Below are positions 7,077 through 16,563 of a stretch of 64,000 nucleotides of DNA, in pieces (position 1 is the stretch's first letter; every line of letters begins with the position of its first letter). The position numbers and the translations under genes are program-made. The notes under the pieces are model-generated. The model was given only the letters and a program-made list of their open reading frames with translations. It did no database searches and was not told where the DNA came from. The DNA is from Acidobacteriota bacterium (GTDB taxonomy: Bacteria > Acidobacteriota > Terriglobia > Bryobacterales > Bryobacteraceae), in contig VFZY01000004.1 of assembly GCA_016870915.1 (NCBI GenBank), forward strand, positions 1-64,000, given 5' to 3'.

Positions 7077-9386
7077 TTAGCCCAGCTCCGCGCGGGCGGG
7101 CTCCACGCGCACGGCGCATTTCTTGTAGTCCGGCTGCTTGGAGATGGGGCAGAACGCATCGAGCGTCAGTTCGTTGATCAGCTTCGATTCATCGAAGAAG
7201 GGCACGAACACCTGGCCGGGCGCGGGCTGGCCGCGTCCGCCCACCTTGGCTTTCAGCACGATTTCGCCGCGGCGGCTGCGCAGACGCACGGCATCGCCGG
7301 TGCGGAGTTGAAGACGCGCCGCATCGCGGCTGTTGATCTCGACGTAGGCGGCCGGCACGGCCTGGTGCAGCACGGGCACGCGACGGGTCATGGAACCGGT
7401 GTGCCAGTGTTCCAGCACGCGTCCGGTGGAGAGCCAGAACGGATACTCCTTGTCGGGCTTTTCCGGCGGTGGTTCGTAGGGACGGAACCAGATCCAGGCG
7501 CGCCGGTTGGGCTTGCCGTAGAAATCCCAGGAGTCACCTTTGGCCGCCGGATCGTAGCGGGCGTGGTAGCGCCACTTGGTCTCCCGGCCGTTGACGTAGG
7601 GCCATTGGACCCCCGGGCGCTGCTTGAGCACCTCGTAGGGCGCCATGGAGTGATCGGCGCCGTGATGAAACTCGCTGTATTCCTTCCAGATGGCGGCGAT
7701 GTGATTTTCGCGGGTCCAGGGGAACAGATGGCCGTAGCCGGCCCGCCGCGCCACCTCGATCAATTGCCAGGTGTCGCTCATGGCATCGCCGGGCGGCTGC
7801 AACATCTGCTCGAAGTGCTGGGTGCGCCGTTCGGAATTTCCGAACATGCCCTCGCGCTCGATCCACATGGCTGATGGGAGGACGACGTCGGCGATGTCCG
7901 TGGTTGGAGTGGGGTAGACCTCGGAGACGACGATGAACCGCCCGTCTTTCTTCGCGGCGTCGCGATACCGGCGGAGTTTGGGCATGGTCACCATGGGGTT
8001 GGTGACCTGAATCCACAGGAAGCGGATTTCCCCGCGATCGAGCGCACGGAACATCTCCACGGCGTGGAAGGTGGGCTTGGCGGGAATTTTCTCCACGGGC
8101 ACTTTCCAGATGGAGGCTGCCAGTTTGCGGTCCGCTTCGTTTGTCACGTCCCCGTGCGGCAGGCGGTTGGTCAAGGTGCCCACTTCACGCACGGTGCCGC
8201 AGGCTGAAGGCTGCCCTGTCAGGGAGAACGGGCTATTGCCCGGTGTTGAGATCTTGCCTGTCAGCAGATGCAGGTTATAGACAAGGTTCTGCATCCAGGT
8301 GCCGCGGGTGTGCTGATTCATGCCCATGCACCAGAAGCTCACCACCTTCTTACCGGGATTCGCGTAGAGCGACGCCAGATAGCGCAGATCCCGTGGACTC
8401 ACGCCGCTCAGCGCCTCAACGCGTTCGGGCGTGTATTCGTCCACCAGTTCCCGGTACTGTTCGAAGGTGATGGCGGTGGCCTGATCATTGAACGCGAATT
8501 TGTCTTCCACGCCATAGCCGATTTCCGTCTTTCCCTGGTGGAAGCTGACGTGCCGTTCGACAAAGGCGCGGTTGACGGCGCCGAGGCGGATGATCTCCCG
8601 CGCCAGGCCGTTGGCGATGGCCAGGTCGGCATTTGGTTGAAAAAGAATCAGACGGTTCGCCGCCGCGGAGGTGCGCGTCGATCGAGTTGCCAGATCGATG
8701 ATCTCGACGTCCGGCCGCTTGTCGCGCTGCTCCAGCATCCGTGAGAAGAGCACCGGATGCATTTCCGCCATGTTGTTGCCCCAGAGCACGAAGACATCGG
8801 CATGATCGATGTCCTCGTAGCAGCCCATGGGCTCATCCATGCCGAAGGTGGTCATGAAACCGGTGACGGCGCTGGCCATGCAAAGCCGGGCGTTCGCCTC
8901 CACGTTGTTGGTCCCGATGCCGCCTTTGAAGAGTTTCGAGGCGACATAGCCGTCGGGAATGGTCCATTGGCCGCTGCCGTAGATGGCGACGGAGTCCTTG
9001 CCCGATGCCGCGATGGTCTGCTTGAGCTGCGACGCCACCAGATTGAGCGCCTCTTCGATGGGCGCGGGGGTGAGCTTGCCGTTCTTGCGGATGAGTGCCT
9101 GGCGTAGACGGTCCTCGCCGTAGAGAGCCATGACGGAGTGGTAGCCCTTGACGCAGCAGAGGCCCTTGTTCACGGCGCTGGCCGGGTCGCCTTGCACGGC
9201 GACGGCCTTGCCGTTCGCGATGCCCACCAGCAGCCCGCAGCCGGTGCCGCAGAAGCGGCATGGGGTCTTCTTCCACACCGTCCCGGCCGGCAATCTGGTT
9301 TCCGCCGCGGGTGCGGCCTGTTCCACGAGCGACGCAGCGGCCCCGGCCGCCAGCACCTTGAATACGTCTCTTCGCTTCCGCGCCAA
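7077..9386 (-). CDS. napA: Periplasmic nitrate reductase catalytic subunit NapA
   Basis: A 769-residue molybdopterin oxidoreductase, probably reducing nitrate to nitrite in the periplasm. A twin-arginine signal (RKRRDVFKVLAAGAAA) precedes the [4Fe-4S] cysteines C43, C46, C50 and a CC at 77-78. The likely Mo-ligand cysteine is C169 in NNVEANARLCMAS. NapA-like stretches include LTGKISTPGNSPFSLTGQPS, PTPTTDIADVVLPSAMWIER and VNGRETKWRY. GTG at 9395 sits directly on the AGGAG; the TTG at 9386 is 8 nt behind AGGAGG, so I chose it. First gene of napA, doubled napB, tetraheme lipoprotein, ferredoxin, nrfD. An assimilatory enzyme is less likely given the leader and cytochromes. Confidence 0.9.
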   Translation of the reverse strand: MARKRRDVFKVLAAGAAASLVEQAAPAAETRLPAGTVWKKTPCRFCGTGCGLLVGIANGKAVAVQGDPASAVNKGLCCVKGYHSVMALYGEDRLRQALIRKNGKLTPAPIEEALNLVASQLKQTIAASGKDSVAIYGSGQWTIPDGYVASKLFKGGIGTNNVEANARLCMASAVTGFMTTFGMDEPMGCYEDIDHADVFVLWGNNMAEMHPVLFSRMLEQRDKRPDVEIIDLATRSTRTSAAANRLILFQPNADLAIANGLAREIIRLGAVNRAFVERHVSFHQGKTEIGYGVEDKFAFNDQATAITFEQYRELVDEYTPERVEALSGVSPRDLRYLASLYANPGKKVVSFWCMGMNQHTRGTWMQNLVYNLHLLTGKISTPGNSPFSLTGQPSACGTVREVGTLTNRLPHGDVTNEADRKLAASIWKVPVEKIPAKPTFHAVEMFRALDRGEIRFLWIQVTNPMVTMPKLRRYRDAAKKDGRFIVVSEVYPTPTTDIADVVLPSAMWIEREGMFGNSERRTQHFEQMLQPPGDAMSDTWQLIEVARRAGYGHLFPWTRENHIAAIWKEYSEFHHGADHSMAPYEVLKQRPGVQWPYVNGRETKWRYHARYDPAAKGDSWDFYGKPNRRAWIWFRPYEPPPEKPDKEYPFWLSTGRVLEHWHTGSMTRRVPVLHQAVPAAYVEINSRDAARLQLRTGDAVRLRSRRGEIVLKAKVGGRGQPAPGQVFVPFFDESKLINELTLDAFCPISKQPDYKKCAVRVEPARAELG

Positions 9387-9455
9387 AATGCCCACCTCCT
9401 AATAAAGGATTGGGGGCTGCACGCGTCGTGCCAAAGTCCTGAGCTTGCCGGAAGC

Positions 9456-10952
9456 CTAGACGTCGCGGGGCCGGACGTACCATTCCAGGGCTTCTTCGCG
9501 CGACAAACGCTGGGGTTCCGCCTGGGATTCGGGGTGGGTGGCGCGGAAGCGGGTGAGGAGCAGATCCTCCATGGCTTCCACCACCTTTGGGTGTTTTGCC
9601 CCAACGTTGGTGAATTCGCCCGGGTCGGACTTCAGGTCGTAGAGGCGGGTGTAGCGCCCCGGGGTGGGGGTGTCGATATCGTAGCCGTCGCCCCGGGCGC
9701 GGCGTCCCGAGCAGAAGATGAACTTCCAGCGGTCCGTCCGGATGAAGGCCTCCTCGTTCTCCAGGTACTCGGAGAAGATGTGATCGCGGCCGGTGGTCTT
9801 GCGGCCTTCGAGGTAGGGGCGCAGGGACTTTCCTTGGGCGCCGGGCAGGGGGTCAAGGCCGAGCATGTCGGTGATGGTGGGGGCCACGTCCAGATGTTCC
9901 GTCAGATCGCGGACGACGCCGTGGCGGACACGGCCGGGCATCCGCATGATGAGCGGGACGTGCAAGGCGGGGGCATAGCCGCAGTGCTTTTCGAACCGCC
10001 CGTGCTGGCCCAGGCAGTAGCCATGGTCGGCCAGATAGACGATGTAGGTGTTATCGTCGAGGCCGAGGTCACTGAGGCGCCTCAGCACACGGCCGATGTT
10101 CGAATCCAGGTATCGTGCCGAGGTGTAATACGCGGCGGCGATTCCCTGTTTTTCGGCATCCGTGAGATCGCGGAAGATTTTGGGAATCTGCCAGGCGTCT
10201 TCGGGCCCGACGCGCGGCGCCGTGAATCTGGCCGGGGCGATGGCATCGCGATCCTCCACCGGGAAGTCATAGGGCGAATGGGGCTCCTGGAAGCTCAACC
10301 ACAGCGCGAACGGTTTGTCGCGATGAGCTTCGAGGAATGCATCGCCCTGGCGCAGCAGAAACGCTGACTTCATCGCTTCCCGGTGCCGGGGGAAGGGCAG
10401 CTTTTCGGCGTTCAGCCAGATTCTGGACGGGTCACGGAACGGGCGCCATTGCGGCTTGGTGCGAATGGTGGAGGGGATCTCGCGCGGCTTCACTTCCGCC
10501 ATCCACTGCTTCTGCAGTTCGGCTTCGGTCAGCATGGTGGCGAAGCCATGCAGGCCGGCTTCGGCGGGCTGGTTGAAGTGCATCTTGCCAAAGACGGCGG
10601 TGGCGTAGCCCGCGGTTTGAAACTGTTTGGCCAGTGTGGCTTTGTTGCGGTCCAGCCGCGTGGGCAGACGGGTGACGCCGGCGGCGTGCGGCAGCAGGCC
10701 GGTGAGCAGGCTCTGGCGCGACGGCGTGCAGACCGGGGAGTTGCAGTGATGGCGCGCGAACCGAGTGCCCTGGGAGGCCAGCCGGTCGAGGTTGGGAGTT
10801 TCCGCCAGCGGGTTGCCGTCGCATCCCATGACGTAGCCGGCGTGATCGTCGGCGATCAGGAAGAGGAAATTGGGGCGGCCTCGCCGCTGAGACTTGAGGA
10901 TCGCTGGAGCGCCCAAGGCGCCGAGGGCTTCGCGGCGGGAAAGGTTCGGCAT
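9456..10952 (-). CDS. Sulfatase (type I formylglycine)
   Basis: A 498-residue sulfatase of the alkaline-phosphatase superfamily. It hydrolyses sulfate esters; the substrate is not evident. Key motifs: FLFLIADDHAGYVMG with the metal-binding Asp pair, then C-T-P-S-R in NSPVCTPSRQSLLTG, the site where Cys is converted to formylglycine, and a late 'YIVYLADHGYCLGQHGRFEKH' metal-site region. The leader NLSRREALGALGAPAI looks like a short twin-arginine signal. It lies 69 bp upstream of napA on the same strand but has no functional link to it that I can see. Confidence 0.9.
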   Translation of the reverse strand: MPNLSRREALGALGAPAILKSQRRGRPNFLFLIADDHAGYVMGCDGNPLAETPNLDRLASQGTRFARHHCNSPVCTPSRQSLLTGLLPHAAGVTRLPTRLDRNKATLAKQFQTAGYATAVFGKMHFNQPAEAGLHGFATMLTEAELQKQWMAEVKPREIPSTIRTKPQWRPFRDPSRIWLNAEKLPFPRHREAMKSAFLLRQGDAFLEAHRDKPFALWLSFQEPHSPYDFPVEDRDAIAPARFTAPRVGPEDAWQIPKIFRDLTDAEKQGIAAAYYTSARYLDSNIGRVLRRLSDLGLDDNTYIVYLADHGYCLGQHGRFEKHCGYAPALHVPLIMRMPGRVRHGVVRDLTEHLDVAPTITDMLGLDPLPGAQGKSLRPYLEGRKTTGRDHIFSEYLENEEAFIRTDRWKFIFCSGRRARGDGYDIDTPTPGRYTRLYDLKSDPGEFTNVGAKHPKVVEAMEDLLLTRFRATHPESQAEPQRLSREEALEWYVRPRDV

Positions 10953-11000
10953 GCGGACCAGTCTAGCTGAGCTTTGGGGTGGACTGAGCGTGCGGGCCGG

Positions 11001-11804
11001 TCAGCGGGCGGCGGCGCTCAGTTGCCGGGGCTCGGCGGAACCGAGGCGCATGAGAATCCAGGCACCGGCCAGGAAGATGAGGGCTGAAATCCACTGGGTG
11101 TTGGAGAGCGCCCAGCCGAATGGGTGGGGCTGTTCATGGTGGCGGTAGAAGTCCACGGTGAAGCGGGCGGCGGAGTACAGAACCAGATACCAGCCGATCA
11201 ACGCGCCGGTGCGGTAGGGCCGGGCCGCCATCCACCAGAGCAGTCCGAAGATCAGGAGTTCGGAGCCCGATTCGTACAACTGGGTGGGGTGGAGGGGCTC
11301 ATTCAAGGGCACGCCGACCAGTTGATAGGCGTCCAGATTGTCGAAGGTGACGGCCCATGGCCGGTCGCACTTGATGCCCCAGCAGCAGCCGGCGGCGAAG
11401 CAACCCAGCCGGCCGATGGCGTGCCCGAGGGCGATGCCCGGCGCGAACAGGTCCGCCGTGGCGAGCCCGGGGAGGTGATGACGCCGCATGTACCACCACG
11501 CGGTGGCCACGGCAAGGAGGAAGCCGCCCTGATAGACACCCGCCGCCTGCAGGGTGGAAAGCGAGAAGATATCGCGCGGGTTGCGGGCGTAGTGATCGAA
11601 GTCAAAGAGCAGCATCATCAGCTTGGCGCCGGCCAGGCCGGCCAGTGCGCAGGAGACGGCCAGATTCGAGATCAGCTCCGGGTTCAGGCTTGCGCGCCGC
11701 GCCAGTTTCTGCGTCACCCACAACGCCGCCAGGAACGCCGTGGCCACCAGGAGGCCATAGGTGGGAAGATAGAAGCCGCCGAGATCAATCAGCTTTGGAA
11801 ACAT
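11001..11804 (-). CDS. lgt: Prolipoprotein diacylglyceryl transferase
   Basis: A 267-residue inner-membrane enzyme that moves diacylglycerol from phosphatidylglycerol to the lipobox cysteine of prelipoproteins. It shows the hydrophobic multi-pass layout, the YQGGFLLAV segment and the signature GHAIGRLGCFAAGCCWG. It is the third gene of ileS-lspA-lgt and its ATG at 11804 lies inside the lspA 3' end (20-bp overlap), so the first two steps of lipoprotein processing are co-transcribed. The tetraheme lipoprotein and others in this window are likely clients. Confidence 0.93.
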   Translation of the reverse strand: MFPKLIDLGGFYLPTYGLLVATAFLAALWVTQKLARRASLNPELISNLAVSCALAGLAGAKLMMLLFDFDHYARNPRDIFSLSTLQAAGVYQGGFLLAVATAWWYMRRHHLPGLATADLFAPGIALGHAIGRLGCFAAGCCWGIKCDRPWAVTFDNLDAYQLVGVPLNEPLHPTQLYESGSELLIFGLLWWMAARPYRTGALIGWYLVLYSAARFTVDFYRHHEQPHPFGWALSNTQWISALIFLAGAWILMRLGSAEPRQLSAAAR

Positions 11805-12321
11805 GGTTGGCCGGAACCGCGTTGCGATTGAATCGAATGAGATCGAGCACCATCAGCGCGGCACCCACGCTGATCGCTGAATCGGCGACGTTGAAGCTGG
11901 GAAACTCCCACGGTCCGATGAAGAACTGAAGAAAGTCCGTGACGCTGCCGTAGACGGCGCGGTCATAGATGTTGCCGAGCGCTCCGCCCAGAACCAGCAC
12001 CAGGGCGCGGCGTTCGGGGGAGGGTTCGGCTGGCGCGCTGGCGCGCCAGAGAAGCACCACGACGAACACCAGGATGCTCACCGAAGCCGTGAGGAGCGCC
12101 GTCTTCCGCACCATGGGCGGGGCGTCGGCGAGCAGGCCGAAAGCCATTCCGGGGTTGCGCGTGTAGACGATGTTAAACAGGCCGGGAATGACGGTGTGCG
12201 AATCCCAGATGGACACGGTTCGCTCGATCACCACCTTGGTGGCGCGATCGAGCGCGAAAATCCCCGCGGCGATTCCGAAATCGATCAGCCTTCGGCGCGC
12301 GGCGGCGGGCATGGCGTTCAT
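11785..12321 (-). CDS. lspA: Lipoprotein signal peptidase (signal peptidase II)
   Basis: A 178-residue aspartyl protease of the inner membrane that cleaves lipoprotein signal peptides. Catalytic-site motifs are GGALGNIYDRAVYGSVTDFL and FNVADSAI, which hold the two active Asp residues, and the N-terminal ALDRATKVVIE segment is typical. Four hydrophobic spans are visible. The ATG at 12321 shares bases with the ileS TGA (TGATG), so translation is coupled; a second in-frame ATG lies 9 bp later. Overlaps lgt at its 3' end. Confidence 0.94.
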   Translation of the reverse strand: MNAMPAAARRRLIDFGIAAGIFALDRATKVVIERTVSIWDSHTVIPGLFNIVYTRNPGMAFGLLADAPPMVRKTALLTASVSILVFVVVLLWRASAPAEPSPERRALVLVLGGALGNIYDRAVYGSVTDFLQFFIGPWEFPSFNVADSAISVGAALMVLDLIRFNRNAVPANHVSKAD

Positions 12322-15134
12322 CAGCCTCTCAGGATCTCATGAACGGCCATGGCGCACGGCATGCAAACGGTGGGGAACTCGGGGTCCTGCCCGACGTCGG
12401 TGGTGAATTTCCAGCAGCGTTCGCACTTCACGCCGCCGGCCTTTTCCACGTGGACGCTGAGGGCGGCGGCGCTGTTTTCCAGCACAACCTCCGAGACGAT
12501 GAAGAGCGACGGCAGTTCTTCTTGATACTCATCGAGCAGCGCAAACCACTCGGGGTCCGCCTCAATGGTGACCTTGGCTTCGAGCGATCCACCGATGAAC
12601 TTCTGGTCGCGCGCTGCGGCCAGGCTCTTGAGCACATGATCGCGCGCTTCGATGAGCCGGTCCCAGTTCCGAAGCCGCTCGCGGCGCGCTTCGGGCAGCC
12701 CGGCGGTTAGTTCCCCGGGCGTTGGAAATTCGGCCATGTGGACACTGGCCGGGGCGCCTTCGGGCAGTCTCATCTGGGCCCAGGCTTCCTCCGTGGTGAA
12801 CGCCAGCACCGGCGCCAGAAGGCGGGTGAGCGCGAGGTTCACGCGGTAGAGCGCGGTCTGTGCGGAGCGCCTGGCTTCGGAGCGTGGCGCGGAGGTGTAC
12901 AGCCGGTCCTTGAGAATGTCGAAGTAGATGGCGCTCAAGTCGACGATGGCGAAGTTGTAGAGGGCCTGATACACACGGTGGAAGGCGAATTCGCCATACC
13001 AGGCGAGGCAGCGGCGCACCAGATCCTCGGCGCGGGTGAGAATCCACTGGTCGATCTCACGCAGGGCGGCTGCCGGAACGGCATCGGTGGCGGGGTTGAA
13101 ATCCGCAAGGTTGCCAAGCGCGTAGCGGAACGTATTTCTCAGCTTCCGGTACGCCTCGGCCAGCCGGGCCAGAATGGTGTCGGAGATGCGGACGTCGTCG
13201 CTGTATTCGACCGAAGCCACCCATAGGCGCAGCACTTCCGCCCCGTACTGGTTGATGATCTTTTCGGGCTCAACGACGTTGCCGACGCTCTTCGACATGG
13301 CGCGGCCATCGCCATCGAGGGTCCAGCCGTTGGTGACGCAAGTGCGGTATGGCGCGCCGCCCTTCAGCCCGGTTCCCACGAGCAGCGATGAGTGGAACCA
13401 GCCGCGGTACTGATCGCCGCCTTCCAGATAAACATCGGAAGGCCATGGCAGGCCGCTTTCCGGATGGAGCACGGCGAGGTGGCTGGCGCCGGAATCGAAC
13501 CAGACATCGAGAATGTCGTTTTCCCTGCGGAACTCGCCGCCGCCGCACTTGCCGCAGCGCGCTTCGGGACCCATCAGTTCGGCGGGGGTGTGGGAGTACC
13601 AGGCGTCCGCGGTTTCGGTGGCGAAACGGTCCACGACGCGATCGAGCACAGCTCGATCGGTGAACGGTTCCTGGCAGCCTTCGCAGTAGAAGACGGTGAT
13701 GGGCACGCCCCAGATGCGCTGGCGGGAGATGCACCAATCCGGGCGGGTGGCGATCATGTTGGAGATCCGCTCTTCGCCCCAGGACGGCATCCACTTCACC
13801 TGCTTGATGGCTTCCAGGGCGCGCTGGCGAAGCCCGTTCCGCTCCATGCCGATGAACCACTGCTCGGTGGCGCGGAAGATGGTGGGCTTGTGGCAGCGCC
13901 AACAGTGGGGATAGCTATGGTCGATTCGCTTTTCGGCCAGCAGCGCTCCAGCCTCCCGCAGCAGCCCGATGACAACCGGGTTCGCGTCCCAGACTGTCTT
14001 GCCGATGAGTTCTTCCGGCAGACGCCCCCCGCCCCCTTCGGCGTGGTAGAGACGGCCCGCGTTGTCCACCGGGCAGTAGGTTTCGATTCCGTACTGGCGC
14101 CCGATCGCGTAGTCTTCCTGGCCGTGCCCGGGCGCGGTGTGGACGGCGCCGGTGCCCTGTTCCAGCGTGACATGCTCGCCCAGCAGCCCCGGGGAGTTGC
14201 GTTCGAGGAACGGGTGCCTGAAGATCGCGCCCTCCAGAGCCGACCCCTTGAAGCGGGCCACCACCTTCGGATCGGCCCAGCCGCACCGGTTGGCCGTTTC
14301 TTCCAGCAGCGCTTCCGCCACGATGTAGGCTTCGCCATTCACCTCCGCGGCGACATAGTCGAACCGCGGGTGGTAAGCGATGGCCATGTTGGCGGGAATG
14401 GTCCAGGGTGTGGTGGTCCAGATGAGGCCCGATACGCTGTGGCCGGCGAGATCCGGGTGGATCGCGCCAGGATCGGAGGTGAGCCGGAAGCGCACCCAGA
14501 TGGACGGGCTGGTGTGGTTCTCATACTCCACTTCAGCCTCCGCCAGGGCGGTGCGGCAGCTCAGGCACCAGTTGACGGGCTTGAGTCCCTTATAGACATA
14601 GCCCTGGTGCAGAAAGTCGACGAAGGCGCGGGCGATGACGCTCTCATAACCCGCGGTCATGGTGAGGTAGGGATTGGCCCAATCGCCGAACACGCCCAGG
14701 CGCTGGAAGCTGCACGACTGAAGGTCGACGTACTTCTGGGCGTAGGCGCGGCACGCCTGACGGATCTGGGCCGGAGTCATCCTGGTTTTCTTGCCGCCAA
14801 GCTCGGAATCCACTTTGATCTCGATGGGAAGCCCGTGGCAGTCCCAGCCCGGGACGTAGGGAGAATCGAACCCGGCCATCACCTTGGACTTGACGATGAA
14901 ATCCTTCAGCAACTTGTTGAAGGCGTGACCCAGGTGGATGTTGCCGTTGGCGTACGGCGGGCCATCGTGGAGGACGAACAGAGGTCTGCCTGCGCGCGCT
15001 TGCCGGATTTGCCCGTAGAGGTCCATTTCCTGCCAGCGGCTCAGCAGCTTGGGCTCATTCTGTGCCAGATTCGCCTTCATGGCGAAGGCGGTTTGGGGCA
15101 GATTGACAGTCTTCTTGAGATCGACTTCAGCCAT
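12321..15134 (-). CDS. ileS: Isoleucine-tRNA ligase
   Basis: A 937-residue class Ia aminoacyl-tRNA synthetase that charges tRNA-Ile. The HIGH motif appears as HLGH in [18 protein letters not shown], the KMSKS loop as AMSKS in [12 protein letters not shown], and the editing domain includes [17 protein letters not shown]. The C-terminal zinc finger has C-x-x-C in CERCWKF and C-x-x-C in CMPCAM. The length is usual for bacterial IleRS. It is the first gene of ileS-lspA-lgt, the same order seen in many bacteria. The start ATG at 15134 faces a plus-strand oxidoreductase 93 bp away, so a divergent promoter lies between them. Confidence 0.97.
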   Translation of the reverse strand: MAEVDLKKTVNLPQTAFAMKANLAQNEPKLLSRWQEMDLYGQIRQARAGRPLFVLHDGPPYANGNIHLGHAFNKLLKDFIVKSKVMAGFDSPYVPGWDCHGLPIEIKVDSELGGKKTRMTPAQIRQACRAYAQKYVDLQSCSFQRLGVFGDWANPYLTMTAGYESVIARAFVDFLHQGYVYKGLKPVNWCLSCRTALAEAEVEYENHTSPSIWVRFRLTSDPGAIHPDLAGHSVSGLIWTTTPWTIPANMAIAYHPRFDYVAAEVNGEAYIVAEALLEETANRCGWADPKVVARFKGSALEGAIFRHPFLERNSPGLLGEHVTLEQGTGAVHTAPGHGQEDYAIGRQYGIETYCPVDNAGRLYHAEGGGGRLPEELIGKTVWDANPVVIGLLREAGALLAEKRIDHSYPHCWRCHKPTIFRATEQWFIGMERNGLRQRALEAIKQVKWMPSWGEERISNMIATRPDWCISRQRIWGVPITVFYCEGCQEPFTDRAVLDRVVDRFATETADAWYSHTPAELMGPEARCGKCGGGEFRRENDILDVWFDSGASHLAVLHPESGLPWPSDVYLEGGDQYRGWFHSSLLVGTGLKGGAPYRTCVTNGWTLDGDGRAMSKSVGNVVEPEKIINQYGAEVLRLWVASVEYSDDVRISDTILARLAEAYRKLRNTFRYALGNLADFNPATDAVPAAALREIDQWILTRAEDLVRRCLAWYGEFAFHRVYQALYNFAIVDLSAIYFDILKDRLYTSAPRSEARRSAQTALYRVNLALTRLLAPVLAFTTEEAWAQMRLPEGAPASVHMAEFPTPGELTAGLPEARRERLRNWDRLIEARDHVLKSLAAARDQKFIGGSLEAKVTIEADPEWFALLDEYQEELPSLFIVSEVVLENSAAALSVHVEKAGGVKCERCWKFTTDVGQDPEFPTVCMPCAMAVHEILRG

Positions 15135-15224
15135 GGGAGGGGGTAAACTCTCATGGTAGCAGGCAGCCGCCGGGACCCCGGCGCTGACCTTGCGGCCCGC
15201 CCCGCGACCCGCTATCTTGAACTA

Positions 15225-15299
15225 GACATGGCGAAACCAGACATGACGAAGCCAGACATGAAGAAGCCGGACAGGACGAACCCAGACATGGCAAACCCG
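15225..15299 (+). repeat. Five tandem 15-bp units at the start of a coding region
   Basis: Five head-to-tail copies of GACATGRMGAARCCR-like 15-mers, beginning at 15225, 15240, 15255, 15270 and 15285. Four of the five copies contain an in-frame ATG (15228, 15243, 15258, 15288). They encode the pentapeptide M-x-K-P-D repeated, varying to R-T-N-P-D and M-A-N-P-G. Because the unit is a multiple of three, gain or loss of a copy keeps the frame. Confidence 0.9.
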
Positions 15300-16538
15300 G
15301 GCATTTCCGTATCTTCCCGCCGCCGCTTCCTTGGCGGCACCGGCGCCGGCGCCTTCCTCATCGGGAAGCCTGCCGAGGTGCAGGCCCAGGGCCTGAAGAT
15401 CCGCGCCGGCATCGTCGGCACGGGGGGACGAGGCACCGCCGCCATTCGCGAGTTTCTTTCCGGCAACGACGACGTGGAGCTTGTGGCCGCCGCGGACCTC
15501 TATCGCGACAATCTGGACAAGGCGTTGGCCGCATCCAGCGCCAACGCGGCGATTGCCGCCAAGGTGAAGGTGGATCCGGAGCACCGGTTCACCGGTTTCG
15601 ATGCCTACAAGAAAGTGCTGGCCAGCGACATCAACCTGGTGATTCTGACCACGCCGCCCATCTACCGGCCCATCCACTTTGAAGCCGCCATCGCGGCGGG
15701 CAAGCACGTCTTCGCCGAAAAGCCCCTGGCGGTGGATCCGGTGGGCGCCCGCCGCATCATGGCCACGGCCGTCGAGGCCGAAAAGAAGAAACTGACGGTT
15801 GGCGTTGGCGCGCAACGGCGCAACCAGCCTGAGTATGTCGAGACCATCCGCAGAATTCACGATGGCGCGATCGGCGAACTGGTGGCCGCGTACGCGTGGT
15901 GGCAGGGCGGACCGATCATTCGGGACACAACGGCGTCCATGGGTGATGTGGAAGCACAGACTCGCAATTGGTACCGCTACCTCTGGCTGAGCGGCGATCA
16001 GGTGGTGGAGCAGCACCTTCACAACATCGATGTCATCAACTGGGTGATGGGCGGGCCGCCGGTGAAGGTGACGGCCAGCGGAGGCCGTTCCTGGATGCCG
16101 CTCGACCGGCGGCATGGCAACAACTACGACAATCTTACGGCCACCTTCGAGTACCCAACCGGAGTGATCAGCATCAGCCAGTGCCGGCACTTTCCGGCGG
16201 GGGCCACGAATCGTATCGGTGAGCTGGTTGTGGGCACGCGGGGCAGGAGCAACTGCCAGGATCTGGCGCCCAAGGGTCCGTTGCCGCCGAAGGTGCAGGA
16301 ACACGTGAATCTGGTGAAGAGCATTCGCGGCCAGGGCCCTTACATGAACCTCGCCCACGATGTGGCCCGCAGCACGATGACGGCGATCATGGCGCGGGAA
16401 TCGGCCTACAGCGGCATCGAGATCACGTGGAACATGATCATGGCGTCGAAGCTCGACCTGCTGCCCGCAGCACTTGAGAGCGACCCGAAACTCGGCATCC
16501 CGGCGCCGCCCGAGCCCGGCAAGTACAAGTTCATCTAA
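15228..16538 (+). CDS. Gfo/Idh/MocA-family oxidoreductase, exported, repeat-bearing N-terminus
   Basis: A 436-residue NAD(P)-dependent oxidoreductase that probably acts on a sugar or inositol-type substrate. After the repeated pentapeptides comes a twin-arginine-like signal (SSRRRFLGGTGAGAFLIG), then the Rossmann motif GIVGTGGRGTAAI and the conserved E-K-P as KHVFAEKPLAVDP. The C-terminal alpha/beta domain includes QHLHNIDVINWVMGG. Which ATG is used is uncertain because the 15-bp repeat offers four in-frame; all would keep the signal. First gene of an operon with a sulfatase and a second family member, suggesting polysaccharide or sulfated-sugar use. Confidence 0.88.
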   Translation: MAKPDMTKPDMKKPDRTNPDMANPGISVSSRRRFLGGTGAGAFLIGKPAEVQAQGLKIRAGIVGTGGRGTAAIREFLSGNDDVELVAAADLYRDNLDKALAASSANAAIAAKVKVDPEHRFTGFDAYKKVLASDINLVILTTPPIYRPIHFEAAIAAGKHVFAEKPLAVDPVGARRIMATAVEAEKKKLTVGVGAQRRNQPEYVETIRRIHDGAIGELVAAYAWWQGGPIIRDTTASMGDVEAQTRNWYRYLWLSGDQVVEQHLHNIDVINWVMGGPPVKVTASGGRSWMPLDRRHGNNYDNLTATFEYPTGVISISQCRHFPAGATNRIGELVVGTRGRSNCQDLAPKGPLPPKVQEHVNLVKSIRGQGPYMNLAHDVARSTMTAIMARESAYSGIEITWNMIMASKLDLLPAALESDPKLGIPAPPEPGKYKFI

Positions 16539-16563
16539 CGGAGATTAACATGCGGAGACAAGC

